From Heliocidaris erythrogramma (Eukaryota; Echinodermata; Echinoidea; Camarodonta; Echinometridae): a stretch of 64,000 bases of DNA. The stretch covers positions 41,352,888-41,416,887 of the forward strand of contig CM046856.1 of NCBI GenBank assembly GCA_025617745.1. The letters are read 5' to 3'. Of the stretch, positions 32,339-42,220 are shown piece after piece. A program made the translations under genes and the position numbers. Under the pieces are notes generated by a model. It saw only the letters and a program-made list of their open reading frames with translations. It was not told the origin of the DNA and did not search any database. Every line of letters starts with the position of its first letter. Positions within the stretch are counted from its first letter, which is position 1.

Positions 32339-32428
32339 GCGATTATGAGCGAAATCAATTACTAGTCTATGGCAGCCTATTTAGTAATATTTAGCATAAG
32401 CCTGATCGGTGCAGTCTGGGGACCAACC
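32329..32428 (+). repeat. Tandem unit split by the Gypsy insertion, left part
   Basis: Starts CAACCCGCTAGCGATTATGA and includes ACTAGTCTATGGCAGCCT. The same unit resumes to the right of the Gypsy element, so the element landed inside or between copies of this ~100-bp repeat. Confidence 0.8.
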
Positions 32429-32561
32429 TGTCATGTTAGAGGCCTTGGTTTATCTAGGTACGCAGTATAATGACGACAGTTAGCAGACAGGCTAGTTTAG
32501 TTGGTAGACATGTTTAATCGAAGTAGGCCGATACCGATACACAGTATCTCATATCGTAACA
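32429..32561 (-). repeat. 3' LTR of Gypsy element
   Basis: 133 bp, begins TGTCATGTTAGAGG and ends GTAACA on the + strand. Differs from the other LTR at three positions (A/G near 32438, and two near 32539-32549). Confidence 0.93.
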
Positions 32562-32573
32562 TCCCCCTTCCTC
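32562..32573 (-). promoter_or_regulatory. Polypurine tract of Gypsy element
   Basis: GAGGAAGGGGGA on the - strand, directly next to the 3' LTR: the expected primer for plus-strand DNA synthesis. Confidence 0.85.
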
Positions 32574-33086
32574 TGTAAAGATTGGGAATCGGCGGTCATT
32601 AATGATTAACGATCTTGCATGTATAAACATTACAGATTTGAAAACAATAATTTTTCCTCTTTTTGGTAGGATGCAAATCTGTGCTTATTTGCTTTATAAC
32701 TAGCTTTTCTCAATGAGGTTAACAAAATAAAATATTCTGTTCTGTTTGATAAGATTCCTTTTGGATTAGAACAAATTGGTACAACCCACTGTTTAAGTGT
32801 ATGAGTCGTTGTACTTTCAACTTACATAACTTTTCCTCTCATGTGAAACTGAATATAATTTTGATATGACCAGATTCATCTATGAAACTACTTCCAAGCA
32901 AAACAAATGTTTCGGCTAGCATCCGATTCTTGGTTTTCCTGTATATATACAACAAATGGTTATAATGCTGTTCTATGACTATACATGCATTACGAACAAT
33001 GAACTTCTTAGACTACATTAAACTACATGTCTTCAGCATTCTTCATATCTTCTGTCTTCTCTCTTCTTAGCTTTGAGAGTTCATTT
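32574..33086. other. Gypsy 3' noncoding region
   Basis: About 510 bases between the integrase stop and the polypurine tract, AT-rich, no further frame such as an envelope gene. Confidence 0.6.
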
Positions 33087-34247
33087 TCAATCTTCAAACA
33101 TATATCTCACTGGTTTCCGAATGTTGCGACCGGATCTGGTAGTGGTTTGCGAGTTTGTCGCTGGGTTTAGAGTTTGATTGATCTGAGTCTCTGATGATGA
33201 AGTCGCTTGGTGTCGTGGTGTATCTGGTTGGGTGGACGTGGTGTGGTCATCGTCGAACCTTACACGCTTTGGAGTTGGGTATGCTGATGGAATCTCTCTC
33301 AGGTGAGATCGGTTCCGTCTCAGGATTCCTCCGTTGGGTGTCGATACTTCATACGACCGAGGTTCTTCGCAGATTTTGGATACTTTGGCTGGTATCCAAG
33401 TATGATCTTTGGGGTGTAGGACTCTGACTGGCTGTCCTACATGGAGTGGTGGAAGATCTGAACCTGCATGTCGATCATGCGTTTCCTTCATCTTGTTTTG
33501 ACGATTCAAGAGATGATCAGTGATGGTGGATTCTCTTGAGAGATGATGACTTGGGAGTGTTGTTCTGATCGGTCTTCCAAACAACATCTCTGCAGGTGAT
33601 TTCATGTGGTTGTCCACAGGTGTTGCTCTCAGATGCAACATAGCCAGTTGACTGTCTTGGCCAGTTTGTGAGCACTTTGTCAACAGGTTCTTGACAGTAC
33701 GAACCATTCTCTCGGCTAGTCCGTTTGATCTTGGATAGTGCGGAGACGAGGTGGTGTGTTTAATGGACCACTTCTTGCACATGTCCTGGAATGGCTTTCC
33801 TACGAATTGTGGACCGTTGTCTGATACAATCTCCTCTGGTGGACCAAATAGACTGAAGATCCCACTCATCACGTTTTCTACTGCTGCACTTGATGTATCA
33901 GTCAGCTTATAGACTACCGGATATTTGGAGTAGTAGTCGGTGACGAGCAAGTACTCTTGTCTGTTGAGCATGAACAAGTCTGTTCCTAGTCTAGTCCATG
34001 GTGCTGGAGGTACATCATGGGGAAGCAACGGCTCCTTCTGTTGCCTTGCTTGGTGTTCCTGGCATGCATCACATTGCTTTGTGATACGTTCAATGTCTTT
34101 GTTGATGTTTGGCCAGAACACTGTCTCACGAGCTAGTGGCCGTGTGCTCTCAATTCCCATGTGTCCAAGGTGAAGTTGTGTAAGGATATCTTCCCTAAGT
34201 GTCTTTGGTCCTTTGTCCTTTGAAGAGTACACCGTGTGACACGCCAA
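33087..34247 (-). CDS. Gypsy integrase
   Basis: 386 codons. The N-terminal zinc-binding part has LHLGHMG with its His pair and CDACQ with the Cys pair. The catalytic core keeps the DD35E triad: Asp90 (GTDLF), Asp143 (SDNGPQF) and Glu179 (GLAERMV). The C-terminal part contains PVRVLHPKDHTWIPAKV and ends RSGRNIRKPVRYMFED, a tail style seen in Mag/SURL elements. It overlaps the preceding frame; whether it is made by frameshifting or is separated by mutation is unclear. The first Met is probably not the natural start. Confidence 0.93.
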   Translation of the reverse strand: MACHTVYSSKDKGPKTLREDILTQLHLGHMGIESTRPLARETVFWPNINKDIERITKQCDACQEHQARQQKEPLLPHDVPPAPWTRLGTDLFMLNRQEYLLVTDYYSKYPVVYKLTDTSSAAVENVMSGIFSLFGPPEEIVSDNGPQFVGKPFQDMCKKWSIKHTTSSPHYPRSNGLAERMVRTVKNLLTKCSQTGQDSQLAMLHLRATPVDNHMKSPAEMLFGRPIRTTLPSHHLSRESTITDHLLNRQNKMKETHDRHAGSDLPPLHVGQPVRVLHPKDHTWIPAKVSKICEEPRSYEVSTPNGGILRRNRSHLREIPSAYPTPKRVRFDDDHTTSTQPDTPRHQATSSSETQINQTLNPATNSQTTTRSGRNIRKPVRYMFED

Positions 34248-36819
34248 TCTCTTCTCTGTAAGACCAGAATTGTCTTAGTGATGTCGGCAACTCCTTGACT
34301 GTCTCAGGCCAGCCCTGGGTGACTATCTGCCACAATGACCTAAGAACAGGGTCACTTGACGTTTCCTTCTGGAGCTCTGCCCTTTTGTGTTGTCCGAAGA
34401 AGATCAGGTCAATTTCGTGGGAGTCCTCTACTTCAGAGCAGATGGCTTCCACTCTGATGTCCAGTGGAATATCACGTGCTTCCTTGGGGTTGGGAAGGCG
34501 ACTCAAGGTATCTGAAAGAATCATTTTTTTCCCGGGTCGGTACTTGACTTGGCACCTGTATCCTTGTACCTTGATCAGTAGTCTTTGTAGACGGGGTGGT
34601 GCGTTTCTCAAAGGTTTCTTCCAAATCATCTCCAATGGTCTGTGGTCAGATATCACAGTGAATTCTTTCCCGAACAGGTAAGTATGAAATCGGGTGATAC
34701 CAAACACTAGGGCTAAGGTTTCCCTTTCTATGTTTAAGTAGTTGGACTGCGCAATGGAGAGACTCTTGGAAGCAAAAGCTATGGGTTTGCCATCTTGGAG
34801 CAGGCATGCTCCCAGTCCTTTCATGGACGCGTCGACCTCGAGGGTTGTCTCTTTCCTCGGGTCATAGAATTGCAGGCATGCACCCGATGAGATCGCTCTT
34901 TTCATGCTGTTTAGAGCATGTTCATGATCCTCGTCCCAGATGAAGGGAATTTCCTTGTGAAGGAGTTCACGAAGTGGAGCTGACTTCTCTGAGAAGTTGG
35001 GAATGTATGCTGCTAGGTACGTGAATAGTCCTAGACATCTCTGGACATCCTCCTTGTCCTTGGGTGAAGGCATTGTTGTGATGGCTTCGACCTTGCTAGG
35101 ATCTGGGTATATTCCAGATCTTGTGTACTTAGATCCAAAGAAGTTGATAGCTTCTTTCTTGATTGTACACTTGGAGCTGTTGAACACGAGGCCTTCCTGC
35201 TTCGCTGCTTCCATGAGCAATTGGAGATTCTTGTCGTGTTCCTCCTCTGTTCTTCCAACAATCGCGATGTCATCTGCAATACATACACAGCCAGGCACAT
35301 TCTGGACGATCCTATCCATGTGCTGCTGGAAGATATCTTGGCTTGTGCATAAGCCGAAGGGTAATCGTTGGAAACAGTATCTTCCGAATGGTGTTCTGAA
35401 AGTAGTCAGGTCTTGGCATTCCTCTGCTAGGTGCACTGACCAGTATCCAGCCTTCGCATCTAGCTTGGAAAAGTATTGCGCTCCTGCGAAGATGGGTTGG
35501 ATTTCTTCCAAGGTTGGAACCTTATGAGGACATCTCTTTAATGCATCATTCAACCTTCTGGGGTCAAGACATATCCGAATGGACCCATCTTTCTTCACAT
35601 CAGTGGTCATCGAGCTACACCAGTCTGTGTGGTACTCTATTTTTCTGATGACCCCCTGCTTTTCCATGTTATCAAGTTCGGCCTTGATCCTGTCTTTCAG
35701 GTGGACACTGCACTTTCTAGGTGCATCTATGGTGGGCCTTGCATCATCTTTCAGATGCAGCAGTGCTTTCCCGTGAAAGCTTCCTATGGCATCAAACTGT
35801 CCTGGGTACTGTTGTTTGAGATCACTAACACTGTTGATTGGTGTAGGTGTAGGTGTTTGATGTGTGGATGTGTCTTTGTGCATCTCGTGGATTGTGATAA
35901 TCCCGAGATCAGTACACGTTAACAACCCTAGGATTGCTGGCCCCTTGACATCTGCTACATAGAATGTATGTGTAGACCATTCTGGATTCTTGTATCTACA
36001 TTTTATGTCTATGGTACCCCTGCATGGTATTGGTACTTCCCCGTAGGCTACGAGCTTTACTGGTGTAGGTTTTACTACTGATTGCCACTTGTCACCATAT
36101 ATGTTTTTGACTGTACGCACTGTTATGGTATTAGCGCTTGCTCCTGAATCTATTTTCAGGTATAGTTTATGCTGTCCTGTCCTCTGTGGGCATATGATGT
36201 CAATGTTTGGATAAGCTACTGTACCCTCTGAGTTGACGACTGTGTGTGGTCCGTTTGTGTGTATGGTGTCGAATTGTGCGAAATTTGATGCACTGACTGT
36301 GGGTTGATCATGATCTGTGCTCGTACCATGTCGCGTGTCCATTTCGCTTACTGGTTTGCTTTTTCGACTTTTCGATTTCGACCGTGACTTATATCCTTGT
36401 TTTGGTTTGCGGTCATCAGATTTGCGGTCATCTGATTTACGGTCATCTGATTTTCGACTACGATCGCTTTGTTTTTTCCGACAGACCTTGGCCCAATGGC
36501 CCTTTGTGCCACAAGCACGGCACACATCTTCGTATGCAGGGCACTGACGAGGTTTGTGGGTACGTTCGCAGTTCAACTGTGCTTCTAGCAGTTTCCACAG
36601 TTCTTGCGGTTTGTCTTTGTCGGTCTCAGATAGCCCCGACGCATTGATTCGGCGCAAGCCTTCATTGCCTACAGCAATCTTGATTTTGATAGCCTTTTTC
36701 TTATCATTAGTTACATCTTGGTCTGCTAACACAAGTTCCATTCTTTGCTTGAACAGTTTGAACTCTTCGGGCAGGTCTGTGGCCTCCCAGTTCATCTCTG
36801 GGTATTTCACCATACTCAT
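34195..36819 (-). CDS. Gypsy Gag-protease-reverse transcriptase-RNase H
   Basis: 874 codons. Residues 1-82 are a short Gag part; a CCHC knuckle follows at Cys100-Cys103-His108-Cys113, then three RKSDD repeats. The aspartic protease has DSGA at 224-227. The reverse transcriptase shows RICLDPRRLN, FSKLDAKAGYW, LPFGL and IADD at 514-517. RNase H has Asp663 in LEVDAS and SDHRPLEM. Compared with Mag-like Gag, the capsid part before the knuckle is missing; the sequence jumps from KLLEAQLN to CERTHKPRQCPAY, as if an in-frame deletion had removed most of it and half of a first knuckle. The frame stops just before integrase. Confidence 0.93.
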   Translation of the reverse strand: MSMVKYPEMNWEATDLPEEFKLFKQRMELVLADQDVTNDKKKAIKIKIAVGNEGLRRINASGLSETDKDKPQELWKLLEAQLNCERTHKPRQCPAYEDVCRACGTKGHWAKVCRKKQSDRSRKSDDRKSDDRKSDDRKPKQGYKSRSKSKSRKSKPVSEMDTRHGTSTDHDQPTVSASNFAQFDTIHTNGPHTVVNSEGTVAYPNIDIICPQRTGQHKLYLKIDSGASANTITVRTVKNIYGDKWQSVVKPTPVKLVAYGEVPIPCRGTIDIKCRYKNPEWSTHTFYVADVKGPAILGLLTCTDLGIITIHEMHKDTSTHQTPTPTPINSVSDLKQQYPGQFDAIGSFHGKALLHLKDDARPTIDAPRKCSVHLKDRIKAELDNMEKQGVIRKIEYHTDWCSSMTTDVKKDGSIRICLDPRRLNDALKRCPHKVPTLEEIQPIFAGAQYFSKLDAKAGYWSVHLAEECQDLTTFRTPFGRYCFQRLPFGLCTSQDIFQQHMDRIVQNVPGCVCIADDIAIVGRTEEEHDKNLQLLMEAAKQEGLVFNSSKCTIKKEAINFFGSKYTRSGIYPDPSKVEAITTMPSPKDKEDVQRCLGLFTYLAAYIPNFSEKSAPLRELLHKEIPFIWDEDHEHALNSMKRAISSGACLQFYDPRKETTLEVDASMKGLGACLLQDGKPIAFASKSLSIAQSNYLNIERETLALVFGITRFHTYLFGKEFTVISDHRPLEMIWKKPLRNAPPRLQRLLIKVQGYRCQVKYRPGKKMILSDTLSRLPNPKEARDIPLDIRVEAICSEVEDSHEIDLIFFGQHKRAELQKETSSDPVLRSLWQIVTQGWPETVKELPTSLRQFWSYREEIGVSHGVLFKGQRTKDT

Positions 36820-37625
36820 TGTGTATGTTCGCGTGTACGTATTTATAACGACAGATTATACAAATGAGTGTAGATCTTGTGCGTGTTTATAACGTGTGAA
36901 CAGTCCTTACAGGCTGGTGTTGACAATTCGTACACTTATAGCCGTGTACTCTCTCACGCATATGAGAATGTCATTAGGTGTCTCATGCAGTGAAAATGTT
37001 GGTCACTCTCACTCAGTCCTCACGCACCGTTATAAGAGGGTTAAATGCTCACACTTCTGATTTTAGTTTAACTTATTTTAGTGCAGACCCCTGTGCCAAT
37101 GTTTGAGCACAGTTATAATGGCTTAATGCAATGCAACTTGAGTCGATTTCACTCCTTTTGAGTTTAGTTTGGCTATTCTTAGCTTATTTAGCAAATAAGG
37201 CTATATCAAACACAGAATAGGCATACAGTATACACTCATCATAATACACACAACACAGGTACTTGTGGATAATCTAGAAGATTGATTCAATTCTCAAACC
37301 TTGGTCCAGTTGGTGCATCGATAAGTGCGAGCTCGAAACCTTTTCGCGATTTATCCCTTGGTGAGGGGCTTTCCATACATGCAGCTATACTGGCTATGGT
37401 ACGCCAGTTGTGACAACGCTAGCGCTATGGCACTACCACGGTGCGGTATATGCCTACGGCTATGGTTATGGCTATGAAGCCTGTAGCTGTGTACATGCGA
37501 CTGTGCACTACGCATCGACTACGAAACGACGCTGCACTACTGAACTATTTTTCGCGAAAATTCGGGTTTCTGGCCTTTATCAACTGTCGTGAACTAGATC
37601 ATGACGTGTTATGGATTTAACGAAG
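36820..37625. other. Gypsy 5' leader
   Basis: About 800 noncoding bases between the primer binding site and the Gag start, no conserved frame. Confidence 0.6.
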
Positions 37626-37643
37626 ATCCCGACGCTGCCACCA
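37626..37643 (-). promoter_or_regulatory. tRNA primer binding site of Gypsy element
   Basis: TGGTGGCAGCGTCGGGAT on the - strand, immediately inside the 5' LTR; it begins TGG, complementary to a tRNA CCA end. The matching tRNA was not identified. Confidence 0.8.
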
Positions 37644-37776
37644 TGTCATGTTGGAGGCCTTGGTTTATCTAGGTACGCAGTATAATGACGACAGTTAGCA
37701 GACAGGCTAGTTTAGTTGGTAGACATGTTTAATCGAAGTAGGCCGATACCGATCCACAGTATCGCATATCGTAACA
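37644..37776 (-). repeat. 5' LTR of Gypsy element
   Basis: 133 bp, begins TGTCATGTTGGAGG and ends CGTAACA on the + strand, followed by the target duplication CAACC. Confidence 0.93.
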
Positions 37777-37885
37777 CAACCCACTAGCGATTGTGAGTGA
37801 AATCAACTACTAGTCTATGGCAGCCTAGCATCCAGCACAGGCCTGAAGTCTGGGGACCAACCCGCTAGCAATCATGAGCATGGTG
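37777..37885 (+). repeat. Tandem unit split by the Gypsy insertion, right part
   Basis: CAACCCACTAGCGATTGTGA and TAGTCTATGGCAGCCTA match the unit at 32329-32428, and a second start CAACCCGCTAGCAATCATGA follows at about 37859. Confidence 0.8.
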
Positions 37886-38794
37886 AGCGAAAATAACTAC
37901 CTACATGTACTGGTGTACAGCTGGGTATCTAGCAAATTCTGAGGGGTGCAGCTTAGGTAGCCAGCCATCGGCGTTGTGATAGTGAGGTGAATCCAAATTA
38001 CAAGGTAGTGCCGTTCTGAAAAATTTATTGTTGATATAGTATGGAAGTAGGGCCTAGCAGCTGAGATGAGCAGGAAAGTTTACTTTTATTACAATTTTTT
38101 TTTCTAATATAGTGCTCAGTATACGTATATGCAGGTTGGAATTTCAAGTAAGTCCTCTAGTGAAGGGAAAACAGTGGAGAGGGGAAGTGGAATATCATGA
38201 ATTATGAAAATTAGGACATTCAGCAACTATTGGGACACTGGGCCTAGCCCTGTGAAGAAAAAAAAACAGAAGAAATTCATTTCAGACAGTTGATGTGAGT
38301 AGAGGAAAGCGGAAAGAAAGATAAACAGTATATTTTATGTGGATACTTTAACAGAAGAACATCAGAGAAACAGTTTTGCTGCTATCAGCTTGAATTGTAA
38401 TGTACAGGAATTTCTGAGTTTATTCAGCAAAGCTGCTGTGGATAGGATATGGTATTGTACTACATAATTATTATGTTATAACAGAAAAGGGATTTTCCAT
38501 GTAATGTGTTATTTACATGTATGAAAGAAGAGGATGTAAATGATGGATTGTTATGCTTCAGGAGTGAAAAGATGGTGAATGACAGGAAGAGTAAATAGAA
38601 GATTCTGTAATAAACAAAATAAAAAAATGTTGATACAGTTCTGGATGTTATTATTCAAAAGTAGTAATTGTGGGTTATGGAATGGTTGGCATTAAAAAAG
38701 AAAGTAATAATATGAAGGTTGACTATGTACTTTCAGTACAGACACTTTAACAGTGTCTAAATTCTATGATGAGTTACAATGTATGCTGGTCTTC
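37886..38794. other. AT-rich gene-free stretch
   Basis: No coding frame with a domain and no clear element. It could be part of the leader of a + strand Tx1-like element but this is not shown. Confidence 0.4.
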
Positions 38795-39665
38795 AGGTCT
38801 GGAGAGGAATTTTTTCTTTTTTTCTTCTTATAAAGAGACATGCATATTCTGTACTATGGTGCATTTTTGTGTGACCCACTGATTATGCTTAAAAAATAGA
38901 ATACATAAAGGTACATAATGAGTTAATCTCTAATGCAGATGTAATAGAATTATTATATCTGATGGAAAATATAATTATTTTTTTTAAGGTTAAAAAGGGA
39001 CCATTAAAAGTTGATAGTTTAAAGTGTTGTTAAGGAATAGTACAACAAAGAGGAATTAGGAATCGTTTATAATGTGCACATTGTATAGTGAGTGTTTTTT
39101 TTTTGTGACACCTATACAGGTATGAGGAATAGAATGGGCTTTTTCTTTGTTTCTTTCCTTCATGCATTGTGTTTTTTTTATAATAATGGTCATGTCTCTT
39201 TATAACATTCTTACAAGTATGAGGTACCTTATGGAAAGAGCTGGATGGAACATAAAAAAATATAAGAATCATAATTTGAAGGCTGAGTATGTATTGAATG
39301 AGAACTTGTACTAGTCCTCGGTCTTGAAAAGGCCTGGTTTGCCAGTCTTATTTTCCTTCAGCTAATTGCAAGAGTGTAATTGTTTTTGTTTTTGTTTTTT
39401 TCTCTTCTGGTATGTGTTTCTTTAAGAGACAGGCATATTGTAGATAACGGTGCATTTTGGGGTGTGTGACTCACTTATTGGGCTTCAAAAAGTAATATAG
39501 AGGTGTTTAGGGTTATTTACACCTTATCTTGTCTGTTGGTGAAATTCCTAGTAGTTGGGTGTGTGTGTGTGACCCACTTATTGTGCTTCAAAAAAGTAAT
39601 ACATGTACAGAGGGGTTTAGGGCTATTCATACCTTATTTTGTCTGTCGATGAAATTCCTAGCAGT
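38795..39665 (+). repeat. Degenerate tandem repeats (about 595-bp and 103-bp periods)
   Basis: GAGACATGCATATT...GGTGCATTTT...GTGTGACCCACTGATTATGCTT near 38838-38890 returns near 39427-39485, and the second part repeats again at 39571-39660 (GACCCACTTATTGTGCTTC). Similar in position to the arrays upstream of the other Tx1-like copies, although unrelated in sequence. Confidence 0.55.
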
Positions 39666-39723
39666 TTGAAAAACGTTTTTTTCCTTTTTTTTTTCCAGGC
39701 CTTTTGCCAGACACACGCACACA

Positions 39724-39920
39724 GCTCTACGTGGCTTTACTTCAGAGGACAGGTATTGTTCCTCTATTGTTTCTCGTCCTCGGACAGTCGACGGAATAAA
39801 GCACAAATTCATTGTTCGACGTTCGAGGACTATTGTCCGGCTTCCGAGGACCATTGTTGTCATGATTTTTTTTTTGTTCTCTGTCCGAAAATGTCCTCGG
39901 ACATACTGCTAAACAGACCC
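39724..39920 (+). repeat. CCGAGGAC module, copy 2
   Basis: About 197 bp, same subfamily as copy 1 (AAACAGACCC end), again between CA-rich sequences, followed by (CA)n and then (TA)n. Confidence 0.8.
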
Positions 39921-40088
39921 ACACACACACACACAAAAAAAGAAAGGTTTTGCTGTTGGTCCTGTTGACATTGCAAGGTGATATATATATATATATATAT
40001 ATATAAAGAAAGTGTTCTGCGTCGGTTTAGGTAAACTATACGTAGAAAAGACAAATATAAATTAAAAAACCGTAGAGATGGCAATTAT

Positions 40089-40118
40089 CCGATATTTCGG
40101 GCATAGCCCTTTGTCAAG
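40089..40118 (-). ncRNA. Hammerhead-like motif in left Penelope arm
   Basis: On the - strand TTGACAA, a perfect GGGC-TAT-GCCC hairpin and CGAAA. This is the order of a hammerhead core (CUGANGA, stem II, GAAA), as known from Penelope elements. Two core positions deviate, so activity is doubtful. Confidence 0.5.
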
Positions 40119-40287
40119 GAATGACAAATTTATTAAGCGTCAAGCAAAAATAAGGCAAATAAAAGACGCGCAAAATGGTTGCGTAGAAGCAAGATGAAAA
40201 AGACGCGCAAAATGGTCGCGTAGAAACAAGAAGTAAGAACGCGCCAGAAGTGACGTAACAATACATCAAGAGAAAGAAGAAGAGCTA

Positions 40288-40318
<31 letters not shown>

Positions 40319-40391
40319 AAAAGAAAGAGAGGGAAAGAGGAAAGAGAAAGGGACAACAAAAAGAAAAAGATAAGAAAAGAAAGAAAGAAAA

Positions 40392-40556
40392 TTACGTGAT
40401 GGGAAATGAGCGGAAAGAAACATTAATTCCTCTTGGTTGGAGGCAGCCAAGGCGAAAAATCATACGTTCCTCTTCCTGCTTGCGTAGCTGGTCGGAGCTG
40501 AAAGAACTGCGTACTATGCACACTTCAAAGTTCTGGATGTCATGGTTGTGTGACAT
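40392..40556 (-). pseudogene. Penelope GIY-YIG protein C-terminus, left copy
   Basis: Encodes SHNHDIQNFEVCIVRSSFSS to the end RGINVSFRSFPIT, matching residues at the end of the element at 48556-50338. Only the last ~54 codons remain. Confidence 0.8.
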
Positions 40557-40605
40557 CCAGAACTTTGAAGTGTGCATAGTACGCAGTTCTTTCAGCTCCG
40601 ACCAG

Positions 40606-40767
40606 TCACACAACCATGACATCCAGAACTTTGAAGTGTGCATAGTACGCAGTTCTTTCAGCTCCGACCAGCTACGCAAGCAGGATGAGGAACGTATGAT
40701 TTTTCGCCTTGGCTGCCTCCAACCAAGAGGAATTAATGTTTCTTTCCGCTCATTTCCCATCACGTAA
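40606..40767 (+). pseudogene. Penelope GIY-YIG protein C-terminus, right copy
   Basis: Same C-terminal end as the left copy in mirror orientation, one residue different (KQDEER for KQEEER). Stop at 40765-40767. Confidence 0.8.
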
Positions 40768-41038
40768 TTTTCTTTCTTTCTTTTCTTATCTTTTTCTTTT
40801 TGTTGTCCCTTTCTCTTTCCTCTTTCCCTCTCTTTCTTTTCTTTTCTCTCTCTCTCTCTCTCTCTCTCTCAGCTCTTCTTCTTTCTCTTGATGTATTGTT
40901 ACGTCACTTCTGGCGCGTTCTTACTTCTTGTTTCTACGCGACCATTTTGCGCGTCTTTTTCATCTTGCTTCTACGCAACCATTTTGCGCGTCTTTTATTT
41001 GCCTTATTTTTGCTTGACGCTTAATAAATTTGTCATTC

Positions 41039-41068
41039 CTTGACAAAGGGCTATGCCCGAAATATCGG
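41039..41068 (+). ncRNA. Hammerhead-like motif in right Penelope arm
   Basis: Mirror copy of the motif at 40089-40118: TTGACAAA, GGGCTATGCCC, GAAATATCGG. Confidence 0.5.
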
Positions 41069-41210
41069 ATAATTGCCATCTCTACGGTTTTTTAATTTAT
41101 ATTTGTCTTTTCTACGTATATATATATATATATATAAATATAGTTCTGCTTCGGACTTGCAAAGTTATAGACAAAATAGGAATGAAAAGTCCGTATACGA
41201 TGAAAAAATT

Positions 41211-41239
41211 CGAATTTTCAGCCATGGGCCTTCATCAGG
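41211..41239 (-). ncRNA. Hammerhead-like motif of second Penelope subfamily
   Basis: On the - strand CTGATGA, then a short AGGCC/GGCT hairpin with one bulge, then GAAA. The core CUGAUGA...GAAA is intact, unlike the motifs at 40089 and 41039; stem II is weak. Confidence 0.55.
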
Positions 41240-41926
41240 AAATGATGAAAATTTATTAGATAGGTACACAAAAGAGCGTGAAGCGCAAAAAAAAAACAAA
41301 AAACAACAACGCAAAAACTCCATGGATACCAGCGCAACCATGGTAGAGATCAGGAAGGAGAGGAGAGAGAGAGAGAGAGAGAAAGAGAAAGATATAGAGG
41401 CGTAATAGAGCAGAAGCGCAGAAAGGGAGAAAGCTCCATGGAAACTCGCGCAACCATGGTAAAAGAAGTTAAAGAGGAGAGAGAGAAAGAAAGAGAGAAA
41501 GAAATAGAGATAGAGGCGTAATAAAACGTCATAAAAGAAGAGAAAAAGAAAACAAAAAAGGAGAAGCGCTAAAAGGGACAAAGCTCCATGGAAACTCGCG
41601 CAACCATGGTAAAGAAAGTTAAGAGGAGAGAGAGACAGAGAGAGAAACACGTCACAAAGAAAGAAAGGGAAACAAAAGAAAACAAAAAAGCGAGAAGGAA
41701 GGAAAGGGAGAGAGGATGACGTAGTAAAACGTCATAAAGAAAATAAAGAGAGGAAGATGAAGCACAACGGAAAGAAAAAAAAAGAAGAAAAGGGGGAAAA
41801 GGAGGAAGTAGTGAAGAAAGAGAGTAAAGAGCAAAAGGAAGAGAGGGAGAGAGAGGGAAAAAAAAAGTAGAAGAAAAGCAGAACGAAGAATGGAAGAGAA
41901 AGGTGGAAAGGACAAAAAGAAAACAT

Positions 41927-42220
41927 TCAATTCGTACGAAATGATCGAAATGTTACATTCATCCCACGAGGATGAAGGGTTCCCAGGTGGAAAATCAGTC
42001 TTTCCTCCCTTCTCTTCCTGGATAGATCATCGCCATTGCACTTGATGGCGCCGATCACTTTGAAGTCTTCAACCGAGTGGCCGGGGAGGTTGAAATGGCG
42101 TGCAACAGGCAAGCCACTGGTGTTCAGACGTATGGAACGTAGATGTTCAGTAACCCGGTCCGCTAGACGCCGCTTGGTTTCCCCCACGTACAGTAGATTG
42201 CAGGCCTTGCAACAAATCAC
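41927..42220 (-). pseudogene. GIY-YIG endonuclease fragment of Penelope element
   Basis: 97 codons. CKACNLLYVGETKRRLADRV is the GIY-YIG core with conserved Tyr and Arg, HLRSIR and VARHFN follow, and the end RGMNVTFRSFRTN mirrors the SFRSF end of the other copies. The GIY-YIG domain nicks DNA for integration of these elements. The reverse transcriptase that should precede is absent; the sense upstream continues a few codons (TTENVIYV) to about 42255. Confidence 0.85.

Larger units (their letters stand above)
32429..37776 (-). mobile_element. Complete Ty3/Gypsy LTR retrotransposon (Mag/SURL-like)
   Basis: 5348 bp. Two 133-bp LTRs (TGTCATGTT...CGTAACA) differ at three positions, so insertion is fairly recent. 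The 5-bp duplication CAACC flanks it (32424-32428 and 37777-37781). A primer binding site and a polypurine tract are in the right places for a - strand element. Gag-protease-RT-RNase H are in one frame and integrase in a second. A frameshift near 34210 and a short Gag argue it is not autonomous. Mag-lineage assignment rests on the domain order and the style of the integrase region. Confidence 0.93.
39980..41118. mobile_element. Inverted pair of 5'-truncated Penelope-like element copies
   Basis: The left copy (- strand, about 40005-40550) and the right copy (+ strand, 40606-41118) mirror each other over about 500 bp and both match the 3' end of the Penelope-like element at 48556-50338. Between them lies a third, 55-bp direct piece (40551-40605). 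Each arm encodes the end of the GIY-YIG protein, then a pyrimidine-rich stretch and a tail with a hammerhead-like motif. Both outer sides run into (TA)n. Head-to-head and tandem partial copies are a known habit of Penelope elements. Confidence 0.85.

Noticed and set aside
32329..37885. Repeat units on both sides of the Gypsy element as additional LTR sequence
   Set aside because: They lie outside the TG...CA ends and the CAACC duplication, so they are host target sequence.
41165..41930. Several - strand frames rich in Leu, Phe and Ser
   Set aside because: Translations of the purine-rich 3' UTR of a Penelope fragment.
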